The notes: generated by a model from the letters alone, not told the origin. A stretch of DNA of 64,000 nucleotides from Winogradskyella pelagia (GCF_017581965.1 NZ_JAGEVF010000001.1:124001-188000), one strand, 5' to 3'. Counted from the first letter of the stretch, positions 8,492 to 17,741 are shown. A program made the numbers and translations.

Positions 8492-10585
8492 TTACTGTTC
8501 AAACATACCCAACTTTTCTAAAAAAGTAGCGGTAACATAAAGATTATTATTGTAATTATTTTTGATTTTTATTTCACCGTTGTCCATGACAACCACATTA
8601 AACTTGTCAGATTTATAAAGTGAATTTAAAGTCTTTTCCGAAATCGAGGCTTTTGCAGTAAATACGTGTACACGGTCGGATTTAAAAACAACTATAGCCT
8701 TCGGATTATTAACTGCACGATAAAATAATATACAGCCAACTTGTCCTGGATCATTTGAAGATAGAACCAAGGTACCGGTATTAATCTTCATCCTGTTCTC
8801 CGCAGTTAGGTTAGGAACCCTCACGGTCCGGCTATTATTCTCACGGTTTAAATCAAATTTTAAAACAAAGTTTTTATGTATTCCGTTAACAGATTTATTT
8901 AAATGCAAATCATTGGCCTCATGAATTTTATACTCAGAAATGCACTCTAGTCCACTTAATTTTAGATAGCTGCCCTCGTTGTTATAAATGGTTTCATTTG
9001 CTCTATTAATCTCCCTTATATAGAAATACTCATCTCCCAACAATTTATAATTTCCTGAATTATCAAAAAAACAGTTGTTATTAATTTTGGAATATACACC
9101 CCACTTTGATAGCCTAATTACTGATGCATTGGGCTCTATTTTAGACTCACCTTTTGTTCTAAAAAAACTAATACTGTTGTTATTTACAGACGTATTTATA
9201 GCGAATTCCTTCGTAGACTGATTTCTGCCTTTTGAAACATAATGGATCGTCTCATCACCACCAATATGCAATAATCCCTTCTCCGAAAATTTAAAATTTT
9301 TAATCCATTGATCGGTTTGTTGGATTGCACAATTTTGAATAATTGCACCTACTGATGATTTCAACGTTACCGCACTGGGATAATTACCATCTAATTCAGT
9401 GGTCTCTATAATAATACCCTTTGACCTGTAAGGTTCAAAGAACCCATCGTGGTTGTCTTGGTTCGCATTGTAAAACCCTCCTAATGGGTTGTATGTTGTT
9501 GTGTCTGCCTCTGGATTTCGTTCAATAGCCTTGCCATTAAAAGAAATAGCGCTCATTTTAGAGTGAAAATAAGAAGAGTTCCAAACAACCCCAGCTCTTA
9601 AATTATTTATTACTCTAGAGCTTTGAAGCGTAAATATTGGAGAAATATTATTTATTTTACTAAAAATGCCTACGGCATTATCTCTTATAAAGCAATACTT
9701 TACCTCGGTATAAAACGAAGCTGTTAAGTCAGGATTAAGGTTGGGATTACCGTCAAACAAAATACCTGCATTTTTAAAAAACCGTATTTCAACGTCTTCA
9801 ATATCATTGTTTTTGCAGGCATAAAAAACAAAACCATTATTTGCGCCTTCACTCTTTAATTTGTGTTGTCCGTTAAGGCCAAAACCCTTTAAGATATTTC
9901 CAAAAATGGGTTTATGGCCATCACTACCATTTTTTCCACTAACCTCTAAAAAATTTATACCTGCCTTCATTATTCTAAATTCTGTGGATGTCATCCCCTT
10001 TCCTATAAGTTTAACACCATGAAAATTAGTTGAATTATCAGCTCTTTCTTTGCGTAATGTGTGCTCTATTCTGTAAATCCCCTCCGACAATTTTATCTCC
10101 CCATTGGAACAATTAATTGCCATTTGTATGGCATAAGCATCATCATCCTCAACATCGCTTAGTAGGGTCTCTATTGCTGAAGCACCAAACCATTCTGGAT
10201 AAACCATGTCATTATTCAACAATCCTGAAATTCGGGATATTTTTTCATTATAGTCTGAATCGTCGTTAAATGATGAAAAATCAAAAATTTTGTGTCGCCC
10301 TGCCTCTAGTGTGGCGTTGCTGAATATAAGACTACCATTATTGGATTTATCAAACTCCAACAAGGCACCATTAAAAAATTTTAGGGTCTTATCGCTTGGT
10401 ACAACAAGATTTGGGGTCTTGATTTTAATCTTTGATTTTATGGTAATTGTTTTTACTGCATAATTATTTAAAGCCGTTTTGAAATCTGTCTCAGTTGAAC
10501 CTGCATTCAATACAACCTCTACCTCTTGAGCTTCCGCTAAAAAAGTGAAGGCAGTAAAAAGTAGTAAACAAATGTGCTTCCTCAT
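8492..10585 (-). CDS. Exported parallel beta-helix protein (pectate-lyase superfamily)
   Basis: 697 residues from the ATG at 10585. A TTG four codons upstream is in frame, but the ATG gives a clean signal peptide (MRKHICLLLFTAFTFLAEAQ) with a likely cut after AEA. Residues 25-100 match the entry region of pectate-lyase-like proteins. Around residue 140 comes YPEWFGA, then AIQMAINCSNGEIKLSEG, the usual opening of the pectate_lyase_3 type of fold. Strand-turn repeats follow to about residue 520. The last 150 residues are not beta-helical and may bind a ligand or anchor the protein. It is the third exported beta-helix protein of the operon and the only one with an ordinary signal peptide instead of a lipobox. 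Confidence 0.72.
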   Translation of the reverse strand: MRKHICLLLFTAFTFLAEAQEVEVVLNAGSTETDFKTALNNYAVKTITIKSKIKIKTPNLVVPSDKTLKFFNGALLEFDKSNNGSLIFSNATLEAGRHKIFDFSSFNDDSDYNEKISRISGLLNNDMVYPEWFGASAIETLLSDVEDDDAYAIQMAINCSNGEIKLSEGIYRIEHTLRKERADNSTNFHGVKLIGKGMTSTEFRIMKAGINFLEVSGKNGSDGHKPIFGNILKGFGLNGQHKLKSEGANNGFVFYACKNNDIEDVEIRFFKNAGILFDGNPNLNPDLTASFYTEVKYCFIRDNAVGIFSKINNISPIFTLQSSRVINNLRAGVVWNSSYFHSKMSAISFNGKAIERNPEADTTTYNPLGGFYNANQDNHDGFFEPYRSKGIIIETTELDGNYPSAVTLKSSVGAIIQNCAIQQTDQWIKNFKFSEKGLLHIGGDETIHYVSKGRNQSTKEFAINTSVNNNSISFFRTKGESKIEPNASVIRLSKWGVYSKINNNCFFDNSGNYKLLGDEYFYIREINRANETIYNNEGSYLKLSGLECISEYKIHEANDLHLNKSVNGIHKNFVLKFDLNRENNSRTVRVPNLTAENRMKINTGTLVLSSNDPGQVGCILFYRAVNNPKAIVVFKSDRVHVFTAKASISEKTLNSLYKSDKFNVVVMDNGEIKIKNNYNNNLYVTATFLEKLGMFEQ

Positions 10586-10624
10586 AATAATGACCAAATG
10601 ATAGTATTAATTAACTATTTAAAT

Positions 10625-11938
10625 TTACTGTTTATTTAATACTTTATGAAAGGCCTCATACATAAAGTCTATATTTGATTTCGAAATACAGTTTAAATCC
10701 GAAAATGGGTCGGAAATAATTCCTTTGTAACTAGAACTATTAAGTTTATTAATAAAAGTGGCTTGTTCCGTTTTGGTTAATTTAGGGAATGTTCCATTCT
10801 TTACCCTCACTATAAGCTCATTAAGATCAGGCTCTAAATTCTTTAAGTAGTAGCAATTTTCTGCTGTATTGTTAATCGTATTAACGAGTGTACCAATAGG
10901 CTTGTTGCTTAAAATACACTCTATGGCTATGGTACCTGTTACGGTTACAACTAAATGCGCATGGGGCAAAACGTCGTCCATTAAAACGCTATGGTGAAGC
11001 GCCTCTATATTATCATTCTCTTGTACTACACGGATGAGATCGGTTGATAATTCATATTTAGATTTTGGATTGGGCTTAACAAATAGAACAGCATTTTCTG
11101 GTAATGCTCTAGCCAATTTGTATACAAGTTTTGTTTGGTCCCGGTAAGCCCTACCCCAAACGTCAATGTTGGCTTCAGGTTGCATTTGCAAGGGGTAAAG
11201 CACCTTAAAACACTCATCGGATGGTACGTTTAATTTCGCAATTGCATCCCAGGTACTAATATTTTTTACCCTTTGTTTTTCAATGGCACGTTTAATAAAT
11301 GGGCTTGGTGTATTGAAGGATTCTCCTGAAACATGAGCATATACCTTTTTAATCTTATCCTTGAGTAATTTTGATTTTGAAGCTGGTTGAGGCTTCATAT
11401 AATCAGGCAGTGCAGCCCTGTTGACTATTTGATCTACAACATCTTCAGCCTCCTCAAGGGGCAGCTGCTCTCCACTTCCTTTATAGGGGTTTAGCGTATC
11501 ATATTCATAAAATGAAAAGCGTCCCACAGGATACCTACAGGATGAAGGGTTAAGATAGCGTATGCTTCTTTTTTTACATTGTGCAATGGTAAGTAATTCA
11601 TGAAATGCTGTTGACTCACCGAAAACTATATCGGGTTTTACCTGGTCTAAAATAGTACCTATTTCATTATAGTAATAATAGAAGTAAGACTTGTCTTTCT
11701 GCCCAAAGTGATTGTGCTGCCTATCACTGTAGATAACATCTTCTACCTCAGGGATCATGTTGTCTACTTCTATATTCCTCTTGGGGTAATTTATAATATG
11801 AAATTTACCACCACTCTTTGGTGTAAAGAGTTTGTTTTGAATAATCCAATTAATATCGTAGCCATCTGCTTTCAATCTCTCTACGATGGGGTCGAAAAAA
11901 AACGTTTTATATCTGTTTTCTATAAAAACTAGGGTCAT
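10625..11938 (-). CDS. Capsule-type glycosyltransferase (GT-B), candidate pseudaminyl transferase
   Basis: 437 residues, soluble. The C-terminal half carries HLVVTVTGTIAIECIL with NKPIG a few residues later, the donor-site signature of capsule polysaccharide transferases (KpsS/KpsC-like and CDP-glycerol-transferase-like GT-B enzymes). The N-terminal half starts with FIENRYKTFFFDPIVERL, typical of the acceptor domain. It begins four bases after the stop of pseI and is the first gene after the CMP-pseudaminic acid pathway, so transfer of the nonulosonate is the obvious hypothesis. I cannot assign donor or acceptor from sequence, and it lacks the features of known bacterial sialyltransferase families that I would recognise. 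Confidence 0.7.
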   Translation of the reverse strand: MTLVFIENRYKTFFFDPIVERLKADGYDINWIIQNKLFTPKSGGKFHIINYPKRNIEVDNMIPEVEDVIYSDRQHNHFGQKDKSYFYYYYNEIGTILDQVKPDIVFGESTAFHELLTIAQCKKRSIRYLNPSSCRYPVGRFSFYEYDTLNPYKGSGEQLPLEEAEDVVDQIVNRAALPDYMKPQPASKSKLLKDKIKKVYAHVSGESFNTPSPFIKRAIEKQRVKNISTWDAIAKLNVPSDECFKVLYPLQMQPEANIDVWGRAYRDQTKLVYKLARALPENAVLFVKPNPKSKYELSTDLIRVVQENDNIEALHHSVLMDDVLPHAHLVVTVTGTIAIECILSNKPIGTLVNTINNTAENCYYLKNLEPDLNELIVRVKNGTFPKLTKTEQATFINKLNSSSYKGIISDPFSDLNCISKSNIDFMYEAFHKVLNKQ

Positions 11939-11942
11939 TTTA

Positions 11943-12986
11943 TCAACTTTCTATCATTTCCAAAGCCAAGGGTTGGCCTCTTTCAATATTCTTAACAAAA
12001 CGCTTACCTAGAAGTGTTTTATAATGCTTAGGGTGCAACCCATAACCAGGCCTAATGGACCTAATATTATCCTCAGTTACAATGTCTCCTGATTTAACAT
12101 TCTTAACAACAAATAATGACCTTGCGAATTTCCTATTCTTCTCTACCTTCTTGGACACTTCATATGAAACAGTTCCTAGAAGCTTCTCCGTATCTCGGAC
12201 CTTGCCCACCATTTCCTTGAATTCATCAAAATCAAGAGAAAAATCAGCATCAGGTCCACCAATTGATTTATCCAAAATAAAATGCTTTTCAATGATTTTA
12301 GCACCAAGTGTTGTGGCAACCACTGGAGCCAAAAAACCATAAGTATGATCACTAAAGCCAACCTCAACATTAAACCGTGATTTAATATCTGGTATGGTGT
12401 TTAAATTAGCAAGCTCAAGAGGAGCAGGATAAGACGATGTGCACTTTAGCAAAGCAATATCATTATTTCCTGCAGCGCGGCAGGTCTCTACTGCAAGTTC
12501 AATATCTTTTTGTTCTGCTATCCCAGTAGAAATTATAATAGGCTTGCCTTTTTGGGCTGTATACTCGATAAGTGGTATATCCTGTATTTCGAATGATGCA
12601 ATTTTATAGGCCGGAGGATTAAATTGTTCTAAAAAATCAACTGCAGTCTTATCAAAAGGCGAAGAAAAACACAATAAGCCTTCTTCTTGTGCAACACGGA
12701 ATAAAGTTTCGTGCCACTCCCATGGCGTATATGCTTCACCATATAGCTGATACAAGCTTTTGCCATCCCATAAAGTACCTTCTTCTATTCTAAAAAATTC
12801 ATTATCACAATCGATTGTAAGTGTGTCTGGCGTATAAGTTTGAAGTTTGATGGCGTCAGCACCTGTTTTTTTTGCGGCCTTAATGGTTTCAATCGCAACA
12901 TTGATGTCACCGTTGTGGTTTGCTGACAATTCTGCAATTATAAAACACGGATGGTTGTCCCCAATTGGCCTATTCCCTATATTCAT
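11943..12986 (-). CDS. pseI: Pseudaminic acid synthase PseI (NeuB family)
   Basis: 347 residues, the usual length. The NeuB TIM barrel spans about residues 1-260 with ELSANHNGD at 19-27, KLQTYTPDT at 47-55 and EKHFILD at about 234-240. A C-terminal SAF (antifreeze-like) domain covers about 285-347. The enzyme condenses the 6-deoxy-diamino-hexose released by PseG with phosphoenolpyruvate to make pseudaminic acid. The motif pattern fits PseI better than sialic or legionaminic acid synthases, and the whole set pseB, pseC, pseF, pseG around it supports this. Its start overlaps the formyltransferase gene by 17 bases. Confidence 0.93.
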   Translation of the reverse strand: MNIGNRPIGDNHPCFIIAELSANHNGDINVAIETIKAAKKTGADAIKLQTYTPDTLTIDCDNEFFRIEEGTLWDGKSLYQLYGEAYTPWEWHETLFRVAQEEGLLCFSSPFDKTAVDFLEQFNPPAYKIASFEIQDIPLIEYTAQKGKPIIISTGIAEQKDIELAVETCRAAGNNDIALLKCTSSYPAPLELANLNTIPDIKSRFNVEVGFSDHTYGFLAPVVATTLGAKIIEKHFILDKSIGGPDADFSLDFDEFKEMVGKVRDTEKLLGTVSYEVSKKVEKNRKFARSLFVVKNVKSGDIVTEDNIRSIRPGYGLHPKHYKTLLGKRFVKNIERGQPLALEMIES

Positions 12987-13851
12987 TTCCTAAAATATTT
13001 CCTATTTCAAATGTAATATTTTCTGTGCGGATAACATCTAAGGTTATATACGCATCAGGTGTTTTCACTGTTATAACTGGTGTTGTTGCAACTACCTCTC
13101 CGTTGTTAACCCCGACCTGTTCTATTGATTTAACTATACCTACCTTGTCAATAACTACTTTTTGTCCATTCATAAACGTAAATGCGCCAGGGTAAGGAAA
13201 TGCCTGTGCTCTTACCCAATTCCTAATAGCTTCGCTATTCCAACTCCAATCTATTTCCCCATCCTCTGGTGTTCTTTTACCAAAATATGAGGCCAATCCT
13301 TCGTCTTGTGGGGTAAATTTAACACCATCTTCAGACACCTCTTGTAAAATACTCAAGATTAATGGATAATAGGATTGTTTATATTTTTTAAGGATGTCTG
13401 CACCTGTTTCTTCATCACCTATTGGAATTCTAACTTGTTTTATAACATCTCCTGTATCACATCCAGAATCTATTCTATGAGCTGTTATTCCAGCTTCCTT
13501 CTCCCCGTTAATAATTGACCATACATGAGGGGTGCGGCCTCTATATTTTGGGAGTAGCGAACCATGGAGATTAAAGGTTAATTGCTCGGCGTGGTTAATA
13601 ATATCTTCTTCAATAAGAAAAATATAGTTTATAGAGATAATAACATCTGCAACAAATTGCTTTATGAAATTATACCCTTTTCCTCCCCTAGGATTACCTG
13701 CATAAACAGGAATATTGTTTTGTTCAGAAAACCTAATGATTCCCTTAGAATTTCTGTCGGTTAAAACAAACTGAACTGTGTAGGTTTTAGTGAGCTGCCC
13801 TAATGTAATTAGCCCTAAATCTCCACTACAAAGAATACCAAGGTTTAACAT
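12970..13851 (-). CDS. Sugar N-formyltransferase in the PseH position
   Basis: 293 residues with the formyltransferase fold. The catalytic triad is present: N94 and H96 in FNLHGSLLPKYRG, and D132 in DSGCDTGD. The C-terminal part (about 205-293) resembles the second domain of methionyl-tRNA formyltransferase-like proteins. Its length, and its place between pseG and pseI with overlaps of 7 and 17 bases, argue for a sugar-amine formyltransferase using N10-formyl-tetrahydrofolate. The pathway normally needs the acetyltransferase PseH to acylate the 4-amino group, and no GNAT gene is present anywhere in this operon. I infer that this enzyme replaces PseH and yields the 4-formamido intermediate, hence a 7-N-formyl pseudaminic acid. 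Confidence 0.85.
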   Translation of the reverse strand: MLNLGILCSGDLGLITLGQLTKTYTVQFVLTDRNSKGIIRFSEQNNIPVYAGNPRGGKGYNFIKQFVADVIISINYIFLIEEDIINHAEQLTFNLHGSLLPKYRGRTPHVWSIINGEKEAGITAHRIDSGCDTGDVIKQVRIPIGDEETGADILKKYKQSYYPLILSILQEVSEDGVKFTPQDEGLASYFGKRTPEDGEIDWSWNSEAIRNWVRAQAFPYPGAFTFMNGQKVVIDKVGIVKSIEQVGVNNGEVVATTPVITVKTPDAYITLDVIRTENITFEIGNILGNEYRE

Positions 13852-14861
13852 AATTCCTTAACTAAGTCTTTAATTCGGTTAGTAATATTAGAGTCAAATA
13901 ATCTTGACTGCGATAAGATAAATTCACTATAATCCTTCATTTCTAAAAGTGCTGTAATGCTCTTCTTTAGCTCCTGGTCTGTCCGTAATTTTAAATCCCC
14001 TACTCCACAAATTGCTCCTTCATTTAGGAATCCATTATATATATTTTCTTGATTGTCTACATAATATCCGCTGAGTATCGGCATTTTAACACAGCAGAGC
14101 TCGTAGAGAATGGTACTTGCTGGAGCAATTCCAAAATCGCATTGTTTCATAACACTGAGTAAACTGCTTTCGGAAAGATTAGAGTACGACGAAATTCTGT
14201 TTTCATTTTCTTTAATTAAATCTTTCAAGGATTCATGCTTATAAGCTCCTCCCAAAACTATGTGAATTCTTTCTATTTGATTTAATTCTAATAAAAGTTG
14301 TGCAAACCTTTGTGTAAAATTAAAAGGGTCTGAGCCACCAAAACATAGAAAGACCTCTTTTATAGGCCTTATAGCACGTATCTTTTTTGCTGCCTCAATA
14401 AATTTGGGGCGCAGCATTGCGTATTCTGTCCCAAGAGCAAACTTGGTATATGGCTCTGAAAAATAGTCTTGAGATTTAAGTCCTGGAGAATGATTTATAA
14501 CGATGTCTGCAAACATCCTTTCTTTCCCAAGATCGTCAATGTAAACTAAACTGAATCCCTTAGATTTAACTTCTTTTTGGTAGTTTGTATTAAACTGATA
14601 GCCATCTGCAATGAGGATGTGGTTTTTAGACTCAAATCTAGAGGATAACCATCTTATCTCTTCTTCTGTTGAAAACTCTAAAGGTATAGTCGCCAAAGGA
14701 TATTGCTCAGGAATTACAGAACTTGTAGAATCAGCTTTTGTGAGAAAAATGAATTTGTATTTGCTTTTAAGCATTTCTACAAGACTAAATAGTCGAAACA
14801 AATGGCCTAACCCAATTTGAACGTTTCCATCTGCTCTAAAAAGTATTGTCTTGTCTATCAT
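13845..14861 (-). CDS. pseG: UDP-sugar hydrolase PseG
   Basis: 338 residues. The N-terminus FRADGNVQIGLGHLFR (residues 8-23) is the PseG signature, with the GxGH loop that supplies the catalytic His. A GT-B-like C-terminal half has CFGGSDPF (about 175-182) and FGIAPASTILYEL for UDP binding. PseG removes UDP from the 2,4-diacylamido-2,4,6-trideoxy-altrose nucleotide, handing the free sugar to PseI. There is no C-terminal GNAT domain, so PseH is not fused here as it is in some bacteria. It overlaps pseF upstream by 26 bases and the formyltransferase downstream by 7 bases. Confidence 0.92.
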   Translation of the reverse strand: MIDKTILFRADGNVQIGLGHLFRLFSLVEMLKSKYKFIFLTKADSTSSVIPEQYPLATIPLEFSTEEEIRWLSSRFESKNHILIADGYQFNTNYQKEVKSKGFSLVYIDDLGKERMFADIVINHSPGLKSQDYFSEPYTKFALGTEYAMLRPKFIEAAKKIRAIRPIKEVFLCFGGSDPFNFTQRFAQLLLELNQIERIHIVLGGAYKHESLKDLIKENENRISSYSNLSESSLLSVMKQCDFGIAPASTILYELCCVKMPILSGYYVDNQENIYNGFLNEGAICGVGDLKLRTDQELKKSITALLEMKDYSEFILSQSRLFDSNITNRIKDLVKELC

Positions 14862-15546
14862 CCATCATCAATTTATATTTGATTTCGGCCATTGTCCAAT
14901 CCGAATGTGTATCAATGTCCTGCGCCTCTAGTTCGTCAACTATAATACAACCTGTATTTGGCACCCAAAGTTTTTTGTGCTTTAAAAGCGCTTGTGTTTT
15001 AATCCAATAAAACTGTCCAGCATCATGATATGTAGGTTCTAAATCCTGAGATCTAGAATTAATGTGGTCCGGCTCTAGAAGTCTCATACGGTAAGATTTT
15101 TCCAAGCGTACAGCCCGCTGTATTGGAAAACTGTATTCTAAAACAGGAAAAACTGCTTCAAAATTATTTTTGAGCATTAAACTTAGTCCTTGATTTAATT
15201 TCTCTGGTGTCACGAATGGCGCTGTAGGATAAATGCAACAAATAGAATCAAAAGACCCTCCTTGCTGCTTTACGTTTTCGATTACTTCTAATAAGACATC
15301 GACAGTCGTTGCGAAATCATCTGAATTTTTTGAACTCCTTAAAAACGGTACTTCAGCACCTAATCTCTTGGATAGTTCGGCAATTTCCTCATCGTCTGTT
15401 GACACAATGACCCTGTCAAAGAGCTGACAGTTCCTTGCTGTATTTATTGGATATGAAATAATCGGTTTTTCTAAAAAGTTCTTGATGTTCTTTCTCGGAA
15501 TTCTTTTGCTTCCTCCTCTAGCTGGTATTATCGCAAGATTACGCAT
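14836..15546 (-). CDS. pseF: Pseudaminic acid cytidylyltransferase PseF
   Basis: 236 residues, the usual length. IPARGGSKRIPRKNIK at residues 7-22 is the nucleotide-binding motif of CMP-nonulosonate synthetases, and SSDDFAT and YPTAPF follow as expected. The enzyme activates pseudaminic acid with CTP to give CMP-Pse, the donor for glycosyltransferases. The gene overlaps pseC by 8 bases upstream and pseG by 26 bases downstream, so it belongs to a tightly coupled operon. In Gram-negative pathways of this kind, PseF rather than NeuA is expected given the neighbours. Confidence 0.92.
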   Translation of the reverse strand: MRNLAIIPARGGSKRIPRKNIKNFLEKPIISYPINTARNCQLFDRVIVSTDDEEIAELSKRLGAEVPFLRSSKNSDDFATTVDVLLEVIENVKQQGGSFDSICCIYPTAPFVTPEKLNQGLSLMLKNNFEAVFPVLEYSFPIQRAVRLEKSYRMRLLEPDHINSRSQDLEPTYHDAGQFYWIKTQALLKHKKLWVPNTGCIIVDELEAQDIDTHSDWTMAEIKYKLMMDDRQDNTF

Positions 15547-16690
15547 ATGTAAACTCTAAAACCTTTGAAATCACAAATTCTTGTTCCTCTGCGGTTAGGG
15601 TAGGATACATTGGCAAGCTGATACATTTAGAATAATAAGTTTCAGAGTTTTTTAAATCTGCATCGCTATATCCAATAGTTTTGTAATAAGGAAGTGTATG
15701 GACTGGGATGTAATGTATCTGAGCAAAAATATTCTGATTTCTCAAATGGTTATAGAGCTCTTTTCTGTCCTCAACCTCAACAACGAACAAATGGTGTGCA
15801 TTATACATGCCCTCTGGCAAACTTTGAAATTTTAATTTTCCTTCAAAAGACGCCTTATAACGTTGGGCTATTTCATTTCTTTTAATAACCCCATGACTAT
15901 TTTTCCTTAATTGCGTAATGCCCAATGCACTTTGAATATCAGTTAGTCTATAATTATAACCCAGTTCTTGCATTTCATAATACCATCCGCCATGATTTTC
16001 GGCCATATTATCCTTTGTAATTCCATGGGTTCTCAGTTTAGAGAGTGACTTGTATAAGGTTTGGGAATTGGTTGTCACCATTCCACCTTCGCCGCAGGCA
16101 ATGTGTTTAACTGGATGAAATGAAAAAACACTCATATCTGAATAAACGGCATTACCACTATTTTGTTTTACCCCTTTTGAGTCCGTAAAATAAGCTCCAG
16201 GAGCATGGCAAGCATCTTCAATAATCCAAAGGTTGTGCTCATTTGCAAGTTCTCTGAACTTCTCGAGATTTACCGGTAGGCCAGCAAAATCAACAGGAAT
16301 TATACCCTTGAAAAACCCTTTCGGCATACTTTCTATTAAAGCCTTTGTGCTCTCTAAAGAGAGAGTATACGTATCCCTATCTATGTCGGCAAACCATACT
16401 TCTCCTCCACAAAATCTAACGCAATTTGCAGAAGCAGCAAAAGTTATTGGAGAAGTTATAACACGCTCGCCTTTCTTTAAATTTAATGCCATTACGGCCA
16501 AGTGGAGTCCTGCAGTAGCGTTTGAAACAGCTACCGCATATCTGCTCCCAATGTAGTCGGCAAATGCTTTCTCAAATTCTTCAACTTTTGGACCTTGGGT
16601 CAAGAAATCTGCTTTGAGCGTATTTACTACGGCATCAATATCTTCTTGATCTATAGCTTGCCTGCCATAAGGAATAATAGTTTTTCCCAT
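15539..16690 (-). CDS. pseC: Aminotransferase PseC (DegT/DnrJ/EryC1 family)
   Basis: 383 residues. The PLP-binding lysine is K195 in FSFHPVKHIACGEGG, with IIEDACHAPGA (D159) contacting the pyridine nitrogen. These are the DegT-family hallmarks, and TQGPKVEEFEKAFA at 31-44 is typical of the PseC type. It transaminates the 4-keto product of PseB to UDP-4-amino-4,6-dideoxy-L-AltNAc, the substrate that is then N-acylated. It starts five bases after pseB ends and overlaps pseF by 8 bases. Confidence 0.93.
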   Translation of the reverse strand: MGKTIIPYGRQAIDQEDIDAVVNTLKADFLTQGPKVEEFEKAFADYIGSRYAVAVSNATAGLHLAVMALNLKKGERVITSPITFAASANCVRFCGGEVWFADIDRDTYTLSLESTKALIESMPKGFFKGIIPVDFAGLPVNLEKFRELANEHNLWIIEDACHAPGAYFTDSKGVKQNSGNAVYSDMSVFSFHPVKHIACGEGGMVTTNSQTLYKSLSKLRTHGITKDNMAENHGGWYYEMQELGYNYRLTDIQSALGITQLRKNSHGVIKRNEIAQRYKASFEGKLKFQSLPEGMYNAHHLFVVEVEDRKELYNHLRNQNIFAQIHYIPVHTLPYYKTIGYSDADLKNSETYYSKCISLPMYPTLTAEEQEFVISKVLEFTYA

Positions 16691-16695
16691 AGTAG

Positions 16696-17715
16696 TTATA
16701 CTTCAAAAGTGGAATCGACATGCTCCTTTATTAATGTCCTTAGCGAATCAACGGTCTCCCAATCGTCATTTTCTCCTGAATTATAACTGAACCCGGAAGA
16801 TACTTTTTTAGCATCAAATTCTTTTATAAAGTCCTCTAAATTCCATTGGTGCGTTGCTGGAAGTATAGTATAATATTTTCCCAAGTCATATGTATAAAAT
16901 GAGTCAGAAGCGGTAATCATTTCTTCGTGCACTTTTTCTCCTGGTCTTATTCCAACTACCGGTTTATCACAATTAGGTCCAATGGCCTCTGCAACATCAG
17001 TAATCTTATAGGATGGAATTTTTGGAACAAACAGTTCTCCACCCCAGGCATGCTCTAGGGCATGCATAACCATATCTACACCACCTTGCAAAGAAATATT
17101 AAATCTCGTCATATTAGGGTCTGTTATGGGTAAACGATTATCTTCTCTTTTCCTTTTAATAAAAAAAGGAATAACCGATCCGTTTGAGCCCATGACGTTT
17201 CCGTAACGCACAACAGAGAAACGAATAGGGTTTGTCCCTTTGATATTATTTGCTGCAATGAATAATTTATCTGAAGTTAGTTTTGTAGCACCGTAAAGAT
17301 TAATTGGCGCACAGGCTTTATCCGTAGACAATGCCACGACACGCTGAACATTAGTCCTTAGACAGGCATCAACAACATTCTCCGCGCCATTTATATTGGT
17401 CTTTATACATTCATCAGGGTTGTATTCCGCAATATGAACGTGTTTCATTGCAGCGGCATGGATGACATAATCTACGTGTTGGAATGCTCTAATTAAACGG
17501 TCCCTATCCCTTACGTCCCCAATGAAAAATCGCAACTGAGGATACTTATTGGAAGGGAATTCCTGGGCCATTTGAAACTGTTTCTGCTCATCTCTTGAGA
17601 AAATAATCAGCTTTTTTATTTCAGAGTGGTGTTTTAAAACATATTTGGTAAGGGCCTTGCCTAAGGACCCAGTCCCTCCAGTAATAAGAATTGTTTTATC
17701 TTTTAGTGTAAACAT
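16696..17715 (-). CDS. pseB: UDP-GlcNAc 4,6-dehydratase (inverting) PseB
   Basis: 339 residues from the ATG at 17715 (MFTLKDKTILITGGTG). An in-frame ATG ten codons upstream at 17745 would add a non-conserved hydrophobic tail and would lie across a good -7 box, so I chose the inner start. TGGTGSLG binds NADP and YGATKLTSDK carries the SDR Tyr and Lys. The enzyme catalyses 4,6-dehydration with C5 inversion of UDP-GlcNAc, the first step to pseudaminic acid. It is the first gene of the pse run, 100 or more bases downstream of the Wzz-like gene, and probably has its own promoter. Confidence 0.92.
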   Translation of the reverse strand: MFTLKDKTILITGGTGSLGKALTKYVLKHHSEIKKLIIFSRDEQKQFQMAQEFPSNKYPQLRFFIGDVRDRDRLIRAFQHVDYVIHAAAMKHVHIAEYNPDECIKTNINGAENVVDACLRTNVQRVVALSTDKACAPINLYGATKLTSDKLFIAANNIKGTNPIRFSVVRYGNVMGSNGSVIPFFIKRKREDNRLPITDPNMTRFNISLQGGVDMVMHALEHAWGGELFVPKIPSYKITDVAEAIGPNCDKPVVGIRPGEKVHEEMITASDSFYTYDLGKYYTILPATHQWNLEDFIKEFDAKKVSSGFSYNSGENDDWETVDSLRTLIKEHVDSTFEV

Positions 17716-17733
17716 TAGTAGTAATTTAAAAAG

Positions 17734-17741
17734 CAAAAATA
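17734..17741 (-). promoter_or_regulatory. Candidate -7 promoter box for the pse operon
   Basis: TATTTTTG on the minus strand fits the Bacteroidota -7 consensus TAnnTTTG and lies 18 bases before the pseB ATG at 17715. No clear TTG box is seen about 19-21 bases upstream, so this is a moderate call. Confidence 0.4.
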
